Shown here piece by piece: positions 16,239 to 25,076 of a stretch of 33,699 nt of DNA. The position numbers were made by a program, and so were the translations under genes. Each line of letters begins with the position of its first letter. Position 1 is the first letter of the stretch. The notes below the pieces were generated by a model. The model was given only the letters and a program-made list of their open reading frames with translations, was not told where the DNA came from and ran no database searches. Location of the stretch: positions 1-33,699 of the forward strand of contig JAAZKX010000063.1 of NCBI GenBank assembly GCA_012799605.1, read 5' to 3'. Origin of the DNA: Bacillota bacterium. GTDB taxonomy: Bacteria > Bacillota > DTU030 > DUMP01.

Positions 16239-19200
16239 TTAGGTGCGATGAATGCGCTGGCGGACAGCCTCCGGTATGAGCTCGGCCACAGTAGCTGAAG
16301 CCAGGCAAAGATACGTATCGGAGGCTCCGTAATAACAGAGCACTTCATCATCATCATCGAGCAGCTCCTTATCCGTTCCCGCTACCGCGCCACAGGTAAA
16401 AACCACATTCGGTACCCATGAATGACCCGGCGCACCGATCTCATGCTCAGTCTCCGGGGACAAAACCGGATTAGGCGATCGGTACAGCAGCCGGCCCGGG
16501 TTATTAAGATCGGCCAAAATAACTCCCAACCGGTAGACCATCGTGTTGCTGACCCCATGATAAATAAGCAGCCACCCGTATTTGGTCTTAATCGGCTGAG
16601 CGCCGGCCCCAATCTTAAACGAATCCCACATCAGCCCTGAACGTGGGCCCATAATAATTTTGTGGTTTTCCTTGGGCCAAGGCAACTGCAGTTCGTCAGC
16701 ATAAGATACCCAGATGCTGGGCTCAACCCGATGGTACATCACCCAGCGGCCATCAATCTGTTCTGGAAATAATACCGCATCTTTATCCCACAAACCGGGA
16801 AAAGCCAAACCCAAATGTTCAAAACGATTAAAGCGGCGGGCTAAAAAATCATCGACATCGATAGCAGCTGCGGCTATTTGAGCAACAACACCATCGTAGG
16901 CTGTGTAGACCATATACAGGCGGTCATCGATTACTACCACCCGCGGGTCCTCACAACCGTGGCTTTCTTCGGGAATCAAGGGGCCGAAAATTGGTTCCGG
17001 CAACCGTTCCAGCAACCGGGCTCCGTCAAAAATCGCCAGCCCGATTCGGGATATTTCATCCTGGCCATAAGCCCGGTAAAGCACATATACCTTGCCTTCT
17101 AACCGTACCGCAGCAGCATTAAATACATAGCGGTTTTCCCAAAGATGGTCTTCTAGCGGCGTCAACAACGGGTTTAGCTCGTGCCGGACCAGTTCTCCCG
17201 CCGGCGGATAAGAATCTACATCCTGCATCAATACTACTTCCTCATGCGCCGGGCTACGAACAACAGCATCGAGCAAGCTGGTAGCCTCCCGTCCCTGCCC
17301 GATACGCTTGGCTACTTCGAGCATAATATCGCGAGATTCGAAACCCATCTCTTTATAAATTTCCTCCAGCAAATCATGGTGGAACCAGTCGCGCTCAATG
17401 CGGGCTGATAGCGGCGTAGGAATGCCGCGGCCGCCGCGGAAGCTGTAGCTAGCCCAGGTCCAGGCCGAACAGGGGATAAACGTTCCGTCAGCTAAGGTTA
17501 AACTGAGGCCATAACCTTTAGCCAGCAGCTCCAATAGCCGCGCATCCTCGATTTGGCCTTTCTTTTTCAGTTGTTGTTGTAAAAACAAAAACCGCTGGGT
17601 AAGTTTCCGTTGATGCCAGTTTTGGAAGATGTTGGCGGCCGAAAAAACCTCCCGCCCCCGGTGCTTGATAACCGAATTGACTAGTTCTAAACCAAACCCT
17701 TTGTGTCCGCGGGCATACGTTTGCCAGATATAAGAATAGTGCTCGGCTTCAATCAAAATCTTAGCTACATGGGTAAAATAACGCAGTTTGGGGAACCGGC
17801 CCCCTAACCCCTTAGGCAAGTTGCTGGCCGTAAGGCGTGCTGCTAACCGGTCAAAATGAGAAATGTCCCTCAGCTCGCCGACCCCGGGGAAGTTCTCCGG
17901 TGTAAATATTAGCGACCCCATCTCAGCCTCTTCCAGACTATCGGGGCGAAGGTTGTCCCCTAGCCACCACAGCAGCCGGTCGGTATACTCTCGTTCCTCA
18001 CTGATTCCCGCCAGAGCCAAGGCATCGCGAACACTATGGTGGCTGAGCAATTCCCCAGTGCTGGAATAACCTAGCCGGATCAATAAATTCATCGGCGGAA
18101 ATTCGACCAACAGGCGGCGCAGAACCTCTTCCTTGACTGCTAAAATCTTACGGTGGGGGATCAGTTCAAATACCCGTTCCACTACCTGCCCGGTTCCCTC
18201 AGCTGTCGATAAATCCCCCGGCAGCAGCCGTTCCGCCATCTGCTCCAGCCGCTCCATAAACTTCTCCAGCTCAAGACCCACCTGGCCCGGTGACAAATTT
18301 TCGGCTAACCCCAAATCGTCATGAATAAACCGGTGAAAAGCAGCACTATATCGTTCTTCAAGGCGCCGAAAGACTCTTTTTGTCCGGATCGGCAGCCCGC
18401 CGATACCGGCCAAATCCCTGGGTAGTGCCACCGGCACCCCCGGGATAAATTCTAAGTAATCGAGCGGAGTAATCAGCGGGCGGGTCTCTTCCGCCTGTTC
18501 CACCCAGGACTTAATAAATGCGCCCTTGCGGTTTAAAAACTCCGCCACCTGATCTTTGCGCAACCGCTCAGCCTGGCCATAGACCAGTTCTTGCCGATCA
18601 AACTGTTTCAGATCAGCGCTCAGATGGGAAAACTGGTTCATATCACCGATAAAGGAAGCCAGCCGCCCGTGATAAAGCGTTTTTAAGCCTTCGATGATGT
18701 CCTCGGTTTTTTCATCAACAGAAAATGCATAGGCCTGAAGAAAACTGTAAACAACTGTACTCCAGAGCTGGGCATCAAAGCCAACCTGTTTATCGGCTTC
18801 ACGGGCCACGTTTTCCACCGCAGCATAAGCCTCTTGGGACAGCACCCGGGACAATAAAGAACTGTACTGATCAAATCCCTGGGCAAAACTGGCCGCATGA
18901 TCCCCTAAATGGCAGCTGAGCTCAGGCGCCCGGCCACGGGTCTCCAGCCCATAAATATCCGGCTGTTTTAAGATTAGCTGTGATTTAAGCCAATAATCTT
19001 CATTGGCTTTAATGCAGTCAAACAGTGCCCGCACCAGCTGCTTAAACACAAAAACGCGTTTACTCATAGCCGGCGGATCGACTTTGGCCCCGAGGCTAAC
19101 CTGGCAAATTTTTTTATCCCATACAGCTGCTTGAGCCAATAGCCATGGATCGACACCGTAGCCGCCGAGTCCGCCATACCACCAATCCAAATCAGTACAG

Positions 19201-19808
19201 CAATCCTCTGCAAACCGGCGTGAAATCCCATACAATCCGCTCAAAGGATCGCGTAAACGTAAACCAAAAAATACTTCCAGTAAAGGACCGACAAAAAAAC
19301 TCCCGGTCGGATCTTCGAAGTAATGGCGGCGAAAGCAGCCAGTTACCAAATCATAATCCTGCAGCAGCGGAAAATATAATCGCTCTAACCACGAGGGCCG
19401 AAATCCAAATTCGCCCCGTTTTTTTAGATCAGCTTCGAGCAAAACCACATGGGCAGCCAGCCCCCGGGCGATCTCCAGTATAGCCCGGATACTAAAACCC
19501 CGTCCGTTAATCTCTGGCTTCAACAAGAATCCATGCCACGGCACCCCAACATTTAGTCCCTTCAATGCCGCTAGTGCTTGGGCTCCGGCCGGATCGCCGA
19601 CACATACTATCAAGGGTTTGATATTGAGAAACGGGCTCAACCCTTGCGCCGCAGTAGTTACTACTTGGGCCAAGGTTTCTTGCTCGTTATAAAAAGGCAC
19701 ACCTATCACAACGTCAATACTTTTGTAGGGCGCGATTTTTTTCAGTTCCCGGTTTAAGCTATTTTGAAACAGCTCTTCTTTGGTACGCAGTTCTTGAATA
19801 TCCAGCAT
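16239..19808 (-). CDS. fused retaining GT-A glycosyltransferase and GH130 phosphorylase-like protein
   Basis: A 1189-residue three-part protein. Residues about 28-260 are a GT-A glycosyltransferase domain: VVIGVPFYNEQETLAQVV, EAD (125-127) in the DXD position, DPLSG (187-191) and GYGVD (216-220), a pattern like glucosyl-3-phosphoglycerate/mannosylglycerate synthases. Residues about 260-875 are mostly helical and match nothing I recognise. Residues about 876-1185 are a GH130 five-bladed propeller (NPLLTP, HGCEDPRVVVID with the EDPR catalytic region near 953, GAGAQPIKT, YRLGVILADL, CYYGASDTYL); known GH130 members phosphorolyse beta-mannosides. No signal peptide is seen, so it is cytoplasmic. 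A joint role in making and recycling an intracellular mannoside or mannan-like glycan is inference. Start 19808 has GGGGAGGG close upstream; ATG 19859 lacks one. Confidence 0.82.
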   Translation of the reverse strand: MLDIQELRTKEELFQNSLNRELKKIAPYKSIDVVIGVPFYNEQETLAQVVTTAAQGLSPFLNIKPLIVCVGDPAGAQALAALKGLNVGVPWHGFLLKPEINGRGFSIRAILEIARGLAAHVVLLEADLKKRGEFGFRPSWLERLYFPLLQDYDLVTGCFRRHYFEDPTGSFFVGPLLEVFFGLRLRDPLSGLYGISRRFAEDCCTDLDWWYGGLGGYGVDPWLLAQAAVWDKKICQVSLGAKVDPPAMSKRVFVFKQLVRALFDCIKANEDYWLKSQLILKQPDIYGLETRGRAPELSCHLGDHAASFAQGFDQYSSLLSRVLSQEAYAAVENVAREADKQVGFDAQLWSTVVYSFLQAYAFSVDEKTEDIIEGLKTLYHGRLASFIGDMNQFSHLSADLKQFDRQELVYGQAERLRKDQVAEFLNRKGAFIKSWVEQAEETRPLITPLDYLEFIPGVPVALPRDLAGIGGLPIRTKRVFRRLEERYSAAFHRFIHDDLGLAENLSPGQVGLELEKFMERLEQMAERLLPGDLSTAEGTGQVVERVFELIPHRKILAVKEEVLRRLLVEFPPMNLLIRLGYSSTGELLSHHSVRDALALAGISEEREYTDRLLWWLGDNLRPDSLEEAEMGSLIFTPENFPGVGELRDISHFDRLAARLTASNLPKGLGGRFPKLRYFTHVAKILIEAEHYSYIWQTYARGHKGFGLELVNSVIKHRGREVFSAANIFQNWHQRKLTQRFLFLQQQLKKKGQIEDARLLELLAKGYGLSLTLADGTFIPCSAWTWASYSFRGGRGIPTPLSARIERDWFHHDLLEEIYKEMGFESRDIMLEVAKRIGQGREATSLLDAVVRSPAHEEVVLMQDVDSYPPAGELVRHELNPLLTPLEDHLWENRYVFNAAAVRLEGKVYVLYRAYGQDEISRIGLAIFDGARLLERLPEPIFGPLIPEESHGCEDPRVVVIDDRLYMVYTAYDGVVAQIAAAAIDVDDFLARRFNRFEHLGLAFPGLWDKDAVLFPEQIDGRWVMYHRVEPSIWVSYADELQLPWPKENHKIIMGPRSGLMWDSFKIGAGAQPIKTKYGWLLIYHGVSNTMVYRLGVILADLNNPGRLLYRSPNPVLSPETEHEIGAPGHSWVPNVVFTCGAVAGTDKELLDDDDEVLCYYGASDTYLCLASATVAELIPEAVRQRIHRT

Positions 19809-19879
19809 AAACCCTCCCCATTGTACTTTGGTCAAGATAGCGGTTATATGTTTCCCCAATTCCAGCAGTCTAACAATAA

Positions 19880-19901
19880 AAAAAGCCCGGTTATCCCGGG
19901 C
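19880..19901 (-). terminator. intrinsic terminator of the GntR gene
   Basis: GCCCGG (19885-19890) and CCGGGC (19896-19901) with a 5-base loop; on the minus strand followed by TTTTTTT. It lies 11 bases after the regulator stop and separates it from the GT/GH130 gene. Confidence 0.88.
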
Positions 19902-19912
19902 GTTGGACTGCC

Positions 19913-20599
19913 TTAACTTTTTTTCTCCTGCTGGGCGGAATACATTAGCATATTTTGTCGAGCTTGCCGCATATGGTCAGCCATTAATTCTTTGGCTAAC
20001 TCGGAGTTGCCGTCTGCTACAGCGGCGAGAATATGCCTGTGTTCTCGGACCGAGACGCTGATCCGCCCCGGAACCCGTAGGGAGCGGAAGCGGGCTTGTT
20101 CTACATAATCCAGCATCCCGCCCAGGGCATAACGGAGCGATTTACTTCGGCTGGCATCGAGCAACAACCGGTGGAAATCCGTGTCCAAAACGGTAAGCTG
20201 CTCGACATCATTTTTAGCCGCATAAAATTCTTGCAGATCCAAAATTTCCTCGGCCTTTTTAATTTCTTCTGGGCGAATTTTTTGCGCGGCCCATTCCGCC
20301 GCCAGCGCTTCTAAATATTCACGAATAAGGAAAATATCCTTTACATCCTGGGCAGTTATTCCCTCCACCAGCACGCCCCGATTAGGCAGGTATTTCACCA
20401 ACCCTTCCAGCTCCAGCTGCCTTAGGGCTTCCCTGATCGGTGTCCGACTCACACCATAAAGATCGGCCAATTTCAGCTCGACCAGGCTTTCCCCTGGTTC
20501 AAACCGTCCTTTGAGGATATCATCCCGCAGCTGGGAAAAAATGCTTCTTCTGAGTACCGTTGAGCCCCCCTGACGGCGACCACTTCCACGTCCAGCCAA
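19913..20599 (-). CDS. GntR-family transcriptional regulator, FadR/FCD type
   Basis: A 228-residue regulator. The N-terminal winged helix (IFSQLRDDILKGRFEPGE, GVSRTPIREALRQLE, GLVKYLPNRGVLV) is followed by an FCD ligand domain with the metal-site residues visible in DTDFHRLLLDA, EHRHILAAV and ADHMRQAR. FCD regulators bind small carboxylates or sugar acids; the ligand here is not known. The start is taken as TTG at 20599, because GGGAGGGG lies 6 bases upstream; the longer in-frame GTG at 20671 has no such site. It is followed by a terminator. Palindromes of the type bound by this family occur 400 bases upstream at the promoter of the small ORF. Confidence 0.9.
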   Translation of the reverse strand: MAGRGSGRRQGGSTVLRRSIFSQLRDDILKGRFEPGESLVELKLADLYGVSRTPIREALRQLELEGLVKYLPNRGVLVEGITAQDVKDIFLIREYLEALAAEWAAQKIRPEEIKKAEEILDLQEFYAAKNDVEQLTVLDTDFHRLLLDASRSKSLRYALGGMLDYVEQARFRSLRVPGRISVSVREHRHILAAVADGNSELAKELMADHMRQARQNMLMYSAQQEKKS

Positions 20600-20740
20600 T
20601 CTTATCCCCTCCCAGTCTTGGATCCTCAATGTATAATTACAGTCCGGCTCATCAATAAAAGACGCTGCCACTTATAATTGTACGTGATGTCTACAGTTAC
20701 CGCAAGAACAAAGCCGGGTAGAAAAATTCTTCTTTACCAA

Positions 20741-20774
20741 AAAAAGGCACCTGCGCTGTTATAGACACAGGTGC
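20741..20774 (-). terminator. intrinsic terminator of the small ORF transcript
   Basis: GCACCTG (20747-20753) pairs with CAGGTGC (20768-20774); on the minus strand the stem is followed by CTTTTTTTGG. It lies about 45 bases after the stop of the 52-residue ORF, supporting a short separate transcript. Confidence 0.8.
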
Positions 20775-20817
20775 TGTATAAAAGAAGCCTGCTAGACAAA
20801 TCATTAATATTAATCGC

Positions 20818-20976
20818 TTAATCTTCCAGCGGTCGGGACTGCAGAAAATCTTCCTGCAGTTGATGGTACCATAAACAGAAAGCATCCGCTGAAGATGATT
20901 TTTGCTTGGGCCCACTTTCCGTCTTAGTAGTTAAATAGTAATCATGTGGATTACGGCAATCAGTGCGTGCTTTCAT
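20818..20976 (-). CDS. small hypothetical protein, 52 residues
   Basis: I do not recognise this protein. It begins MKARTDCRNPHDYYL and ends QEDFLQSRPLED, is charged and soluble-looking, with two Cys residues and no membrane segment. Support for a real gene comes from context: a consensus sigma-A promoter 40 to 70 bases upstream, a GAGGGG ribosome site about 10 bases before the ATG, and a strong terminator shortly after the stop. The promoter is overlaid by two GntR-like operators, so the gene is probably controlled by the neighbouring regulator. A regulatory RNA with a chance ORF is the main alternative. Confidence 0.55.
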   Translation of the reverse strand: MKARTDCRNPHDYYLTTKTESGPKQKSSSADAFCLWYHQLQEDFLQSRPLED

Positions 20977-21001
20977 GACCAGCGCCCCTCTGTTGGCTAT
21001 T

Positions 21002-21027
21002 TTGTATACTGGTATTATTGTATACAA
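21002..21027. promoter_or_regulatory. paired GntR-like operators
   Basis: TTGTATACAA, a perfect palindrome, at 21018-21027, and TTGTATACTG at 21002-21011. The centres are 16 bases apart. Even-spaced palindromes with a GTATAC core are typical of FCD-type GntR regulators (compare the UxuR/ExuR core GGTATACC). One copy covers the -10 box and the other the transcription start region of the small ORF promoter. Confidence 0.65.
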
Positions 21028-21045
21028 CCAAAGCTAAAAAGTCAA
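21017..21045 (-). promoter_or_regulatory. sigma-A promoter of the small ORF
   Basis: On the minus strand TTGACT (21040-21045) and TACAAT (21017-21022) are separated by exactly 17 bases. The -10 box lies inside the TTGTATACAA operator, so repressor binding should block it. Confidence 0.75.
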
Positions 21046-21064
21046 GCCCGCTCGGGCTTTTTTT
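21039..21064. terminator. probable bidirectional terminator after the DMT transporter gene
   Basis: AAGCCCG (21044-21050) faces CGGGCTT (21053-21059). On the plus strand five T follow; on the minus strand GACTTTTT follows. It lies about 55 bases after the DMT transporter stop and overlaps the -35 box of the next promoter. No plus-strand gene ends here. Confidence 0.55.
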
Positions 21065-21114
21065 CTGATTTTTATTGCTGGCGATAGCGTTTTAACCACA
21101 ACAGGCTGGAATGG

Positions 21115-22029
21115 TTATAGTACCATCATTTCCTGCTCCGCTGCCACCTCTTCGGCTGAACCTTTTGCTGGCAAAACAGCCACCACAATTCCGGCCATCA
21201 TAACTGCCATCCCTATAATCTGAATAAACTCTAGCTGCTCTCCTAGGATAAAGTAACCGAACAAACCGGCCGGAATAGGCTCCAGCATCGAAGCAATGCT
21301 GGCAATGCCAGCTTCGGTCCGCTGCAAGCCATAGGTAAATAACAAAAATCCTGCCAGCGTGTTGATAAGCCCAATACCCAGTACACCTAGCCAGGCCGCC
21401 AACGGCAGCTTAAGTGGCATAGGAACCCCGGACAGCAGAAGTATCGGCCACAGCATAATCAAGCCGGTTCCGAATGAGTAAAACATTGCCGGAACTGCCG
21501 GATAACGTACAGAAACATTTTTCATGGTCAGTGTTTGGACACCCTGTAAAAACCCCGCTACCAGGCCCAATATCAGCCCAGTCGGGGTAACCGCCCATCC
21601 TTCTAGATTAAAAACATTGACCACGAGCAGCAGACCGATCACAGCCAAAGCCAAGGCGGTGCACTTGCGTACCGTAATCGGTTCTGCATAGATAATGCGG
21701 GCAAAAAAAATAGCATAGAATGGAGATGTATATAAAAAAATTGTCGTGATCGCAATGGGGTTAGCCTCCAAGGCTAAAAACAACACAGGATGGGCTAGAA
21801 CTAGACTAACAAACCCAGATAAGAAAAACCGCCAGCGATCCTCGCGCTTGATCACCAACAAATCGCGGCGGAAAAAAACCATATACATCCCTAAACAAAA
21901 TACAGCGACCGCAGCACGCAAAACTACAATATAAAAAGGGCTTAGCTGGTACGAGCTGAGCATACGGGCAAACACACCCACCGAACCCCAAAAAACACCA
22001 GCTAAAACTATGGCCAAAACTCCGTCCAT
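21115..22029 (-). CDS. EamA/DMT-superfamily transporter
   Basis: A 304-residue membrane protein with about ten helices in two EamA repeats, for example GVFWGSVGVFARML and LALEANPIAITTIFLYTSPFYAIFFARII in the first half, and GLINTLAGFLLFTYGLQRTEAGIASIASMLEPIPAGLFGYFILGEQ in the second. Family members export or import metabolites such as amino acids; the substrate cannot be told from sequence. The ATG is preceded by GAGGTG. It lies between the ArAE-like gene and the operator region, on the minus strand. Confidence 0.9.
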   Translation of the reverse strand: MDGVLAIVLAGVFWGSVGVFARMLSSYQLSPFYIVVLRAAVAVFCLGMYMVFFRRDLLVIKREDRWRFFLSGFVSLVLAHPVLFLALEANPIAITTIFLYTSPFYAIFFARIIYAEPITVRKCTALALAVIGLLLVVNVFNLEGWAVTPTGLILGLVAGFLQGVQTLTMKNVSVRYPAVPAMFYSFGTGLIMLWPILLLSGVPMPLKLPLAAWLGVLGIGLINTLAGFLLFTYGLQRTEAGIASIASMLEPIPAGLFGYFILGEQLEFIQIIGMAVMMAGIVVAVLPAKGSAEEVAAEQEMMVL

Positions 22030-22161
22030 GGCAGCACCTCATGTGTTTTCTTTATCTTTATTTTAACCTGCATTCTTTCCCTTGTCCATAGGAAGGCCCC
22101 CGGAAAACCAGTTAGCTCTTGGCAAAAGCGGCTGATCAAAGGCGGTCGAGCTGTCCTGTTT

Positions 22162-22701
22162 TCAAACACCGGCTGCTGGCCCTTTGTTGTTTAGCCCCGG
22201 TATCTGTTCGCCATTTTTATGCGGGTAAATATATTTATTGACAAGTAGTGCGATTACAATCCCGGCTGCCGTATCCAACATTCGATCCAGTGCATATAAA
22301 TAAGGTGACTTCTCGCCGACTCCAATTATAATGGCTAAAACCACTATGCTCGATATCACCGCCGCACTGCTTTTATTGAATAAATTGCATAGGTAGATAA
22401 CAGTTAAAATACCCAATCCTGCTACCAAAGCTTCTGCATACGGGAGCGAAAAACGATTGTTTATCAGCAAAAAGGCCAAACCGACCAAGCCCCCGAGCAG
22501 CGTACCGATCAGCCTATCTACCCCCATCTGGTAAGAATAACGTATCGTCTCCTTCATGCATATGATAGCCGCGGAGCAAGCAAAGAGCGGATTCGGTCTG
22601 CCAATCAGCTCAAATAGCAGGATGCATAGGAACACAGACAGCGCTGTTTTGGTGTTGCGCAAGCCTGGCTTGGGTATTTTAATCCCATTAGGTAGGGGCA
22701 T
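22162..22701 (-). CDS. ArAE/FUSC-like small membrane protein
   Basis: A 179-residue protein with about five membrane helices. It resembles the N-terminal membrane part of the aromatic acid exporter family (ArAE_1/FUSC): RNTKTALSVFLCILLFELIGRPNPLFACSAAIICM near residue 15, then the conserved RLIGTLLGGLVGL, and a final AAGIVIALLVNKYI. The C-terminal cytoplasmic domain of longer members is missing. The start at the ATG 22701 is placed 8 bases after AGGCGGTGA; a GTG at 22713 overlaps this site. Substrate and direction of transport are not known. Confidence 0.75.
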   Translation of the reverse strand: MPLPNGIKIPKPGLRNTKTALSVFLCILLFELIGRPNPLFACSAAIICMKETIRYSYQMGVDRLIGTLLGGLVGLAFLLINNRFSLPYAEALVAGLGILTVIYLCNLFNKSSAAVISSIVVLAIIIGVGEKSPYLYALDRMLDTAAGIVIALLVNKYIYPHKNGEQIPGLNNKGPAAGV

Positions 22702-22835
22702 AAAACTAGTCACCGCCTTTTTTAAAGCCTAAACCAAAAGCTGATTTTCTTAAAATATACTTTATCATTTGTTAGCCGCCGGGACAATACTATAAACACT
22801 GCTTACCCGGCCGGGCCGGTTATCTTCAACATACA

Positions 22836-23435
22836 CTATCGGCAGCGATAAACTAAAAATTTCTTGGTCTTATCCGTTTCCCTTGGTATTCTAATCTTGG
22901 TCAGTAATCTAAAAGGAGTCTTTGTCTGCAATATTTTTTTATATTTCGGTAGGGGATAATAAAGAATTATATCCACTGGGCGCCTTTTTTTCTTAACCGA
23001 AGTCATTATATTAGCAGTCACCAGTTTAAATGTGCTGACAGAAAAAGGATTGAAGAAATAGAACTTATTATCCTCGGGCTCGACTTCATAATGTTCCGCC
23101 AATCCAAAAACAAGGCGAATAGGGGCTTTTATATGCTGCGCCCTCAGCCTGTAAGTCGCTTTGTTCCTGAGCGCTTCTTCATATGTCCGTTCATTGGCTT
23201 CAATCCCCACTACCGGCACCTGAAAACGATTGTGGACATAAAACGCCACCCGGCCGCGCCCGCAGCCAAAATCCACCATCTTGTCCGTCTTACTCAGTTT
23301 ATAAACCTGAAAAAGGCTCTCTAAAGCACTATAGGGTGTAGGCTCATAGCGATTATAAGTTACGCCCGGATCCCGCCATTCCCTTAACCCTCTGGTCTTG
23401 ATATTGAGTAATCTGTCATGCTGTTTCTCTTCCAT
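22836..23435 (-). CDS. class I SAM-dependent methyltransferase
   Basis: A 200-residue methyltransferase-like protein. Motif I is clear: MVDFGCGRGRVAFYVH, followed by VVGIEANERTYEEAL (acidic residue of motif II), and a FFFNPFSVSTFKLV stretch where motif IV is expected. The substrate is unknown. The start ATG at 23435 has GGAGGGG 4 bases upstream; the in-frame extension to 23561 has no ribosome site and lies over the divergent promoter region. It is divergent from the cardiolipin synthase gene. Confidence 0.83.
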   Translation of the reverse strand: MEEKQHDRLLNIKTRGLREWRDPGVTYNRYEPTPYSALESLFQVYKLSKTDKMVDFGCGRGRVAFYVHNRFQVPVVGIEANERTYEEALRNKATYRLRAQHIKAPIRLVFGLAEHYEVEPEDNKFYFFNPFSVSTFKLVTANIMTSVKKKRRPVDIILYYPLPKYKKILQTKTPFRLLTKIRIPRETDKTKKFLVYRCR

Positions 23436-23579
23436 TAAGCCCCTCCATTTCCTATTAGGTTCGTGCCCACCTACCAGCGCCGCATCCCCCCGTTTTATGG
23501 TATGCTGATAAGGATCGGCCTGGCCGTCTTTTGATAGCCGCCCGCAATTTTCACCCATCAACAGTAAAGGGGGACCACA

Positions 23580-25001
23580 ATGCGGCCCATTTATTATCTG
23601 TATTACGTTCTTTATTTGTTTTTGATGATTTTTTTAATCTTTTTCGATCAACGAAAACCGAGAAAACGATTCGGCTGGATTCTAACTTTAGTCCTTTTAC
23701 CCGGCTTGGGCTTACTTCTTTACTGGTTTTTCGGCGGCGAGAGCTTTGTCGCCTATCACCGGAGGAAAATTTTACAAAAGCACAAAGCTTCCTTGGCCCA
23801 ATTAGAAGAAATCACGGCTGAAACCAGCCGCAGATTTGAACCGCCCTTATCAAAAAACATTCTCTTTCATCAAAAGTGCTGCAACAGTATCGCTACTTCT
23901 GACAATGAGGTCGAAATTTATATCTCTGGCGTCGCCAAATTCGACCGGCTGTTTGCAGATATCGCCCGGGCCCGGGATAGCATCCATATCGTATACTTCA
24001 CTATTCATAATGACCGCTTGGGTAATCAGCTCATCGATGCCTTGGTAACCAAAGTTCAGCAAGGGGTAGAAGTCAAACTGCTGTACGACGGGTTCGGCTG
24101 CCTGGCTACCTTCGCCTATCGCGTTGTAAAAAAACTGCGGCAAGCCGGGGGCAGCGCCCACTGCATCAGGCCCTACACCCGCACAATCAATTACCGGAAC
24201 CACCGGAAAATCGTTATCATCGATGGTCGAATCGGTTACTTGGGCGGAATAAACGTGGGCGATCATTATCGGGACGGCCTTGGGGGAAAACGTTGGCGCG
24301 ACACCCATATCCGAATCACCGGCAGTGCGGTTCATGATCTGCAAAAAGTGTTTTTTTCCGACTGGATATCATCCGTCCGGGGAACAGATATTGGATTCCG
24401 ACAAGAACTGCAGCACTACTTTCCAATCCCTGCAACCCAAGGCAAGATACAAGCTCAAATAGTAGCCAGCGGCCTATATAACACCCCCCAAGCTGAAATC
24501 ATCAACCTGAGCTACTTTAATCTTATCTCCCGAGCTCAAACGCGGCTTTGGCTCCAAACACCATACTTCCGCCCCTCCGATGCCATAATTATGGCCTTAA
24601 AAACAGCAGCAGCTTCAGGGGTAGACGTCCGGCTGATGGTATCTTTGGCTTTTGGCTGGGGCAATGTATTTAACCGCAGCCTAAACCGCTATTTCTTGCG
24701 CCAGTTAGTCCAAAGTGAAGTAAAAGTATTTGGCTATAAAGATATTATGCATGCCAAAACCCTGATCGTAGATGATCAGGGGCTGTGCATAGGTTCTGTC
24801 AACCTAAATACCCGCAGCTTGCAGATAGATGACGAAATCTACGCTTACTTCGAATCCAAGCCTTTAGTCAAAAAGTACGAACAGGTCTTCGAGCACGATT
24901 TAAACTGCTGCATCGAAGTCGATCAATACAGGTTTGAAGATCAGGGCCTGGTGTCCAAAGCGATCGAATCCGTGCTCAGCTTCCTGGCACCCCTATCCTA
25001 G
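23580..25001 (+). CDS. cls: cardiolipin synthase (phospholipase D family)
   Basis: A 473-residue membrane enzyme that joins two phosphatidylglycerols into cardiolipin. Two N-terminal membrane helices (residues 5-22 and 33-51) are followed by two HKD motifs: NHRKIVIID (His208, Lys210, Asp215) with GGINVGDHYRDG, and MHAKTLIVDD near residue 395 with GSVNLNTRS. Both catalytic motifs are intact and the length is normal for the bacterial family. AAAGGGGGA precedes the ATG. It is transcribed alone on the plus strand. Confidence 0.93.
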   Translation: MRPIYYLYYVLYLFLMIFLIFFDQRKPRKRFGWILTLVLLPGLGLLLYWFFGGESFVAYHRRKILQKHKASLAQLEEITAETSRRFEPPLSKNILFHQKCCNSIATSDNEVEIYISGVAKFDRLFADIARARDSIHIVYFTIHNDRLGNQLIDALVTKVQQGVEVKLLYDGFGCLATFAYRVVKKLRQAGGSAHCIRPYTRTINYRNHRKIVIIDGRIGYLGGINVGDHYRDGLGGKRWRDTHIRITGSAVHDLQKVFFSDWISSVRGTDIGFRQELQHYFPIPATQGKIQAQIVASGLYNTPQAEIINLSYFNLISRAQTRLWLQTPYFRPSDAIIMALKTAAASGVDVRLMVSLAFGWGNVFNRSLNRYFLRQLVQSEVKVFGYKDIMHAKTLIVDDQGLCIGSVNLNTRSLQIDDEIYAYFESKPLVKKYEQVFEHDLNCCIEVDQYRFEDQGLVSKAIESVLSFLAPLS

Positions 25002-25076
25002 CTGCTTTTTGGAAACCATCTTTTCCCGTCCATCCTCCGGCGCTGCCTGTTAACGGCTGATAAAGATGCCAATCAA

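Noticed and set aside
20697-20915. 72-codon minus-strand frame overlapping the small ORF
   Set aside because: It runs through the terminator hairpin at 20747-20774 and has no ribosome site.
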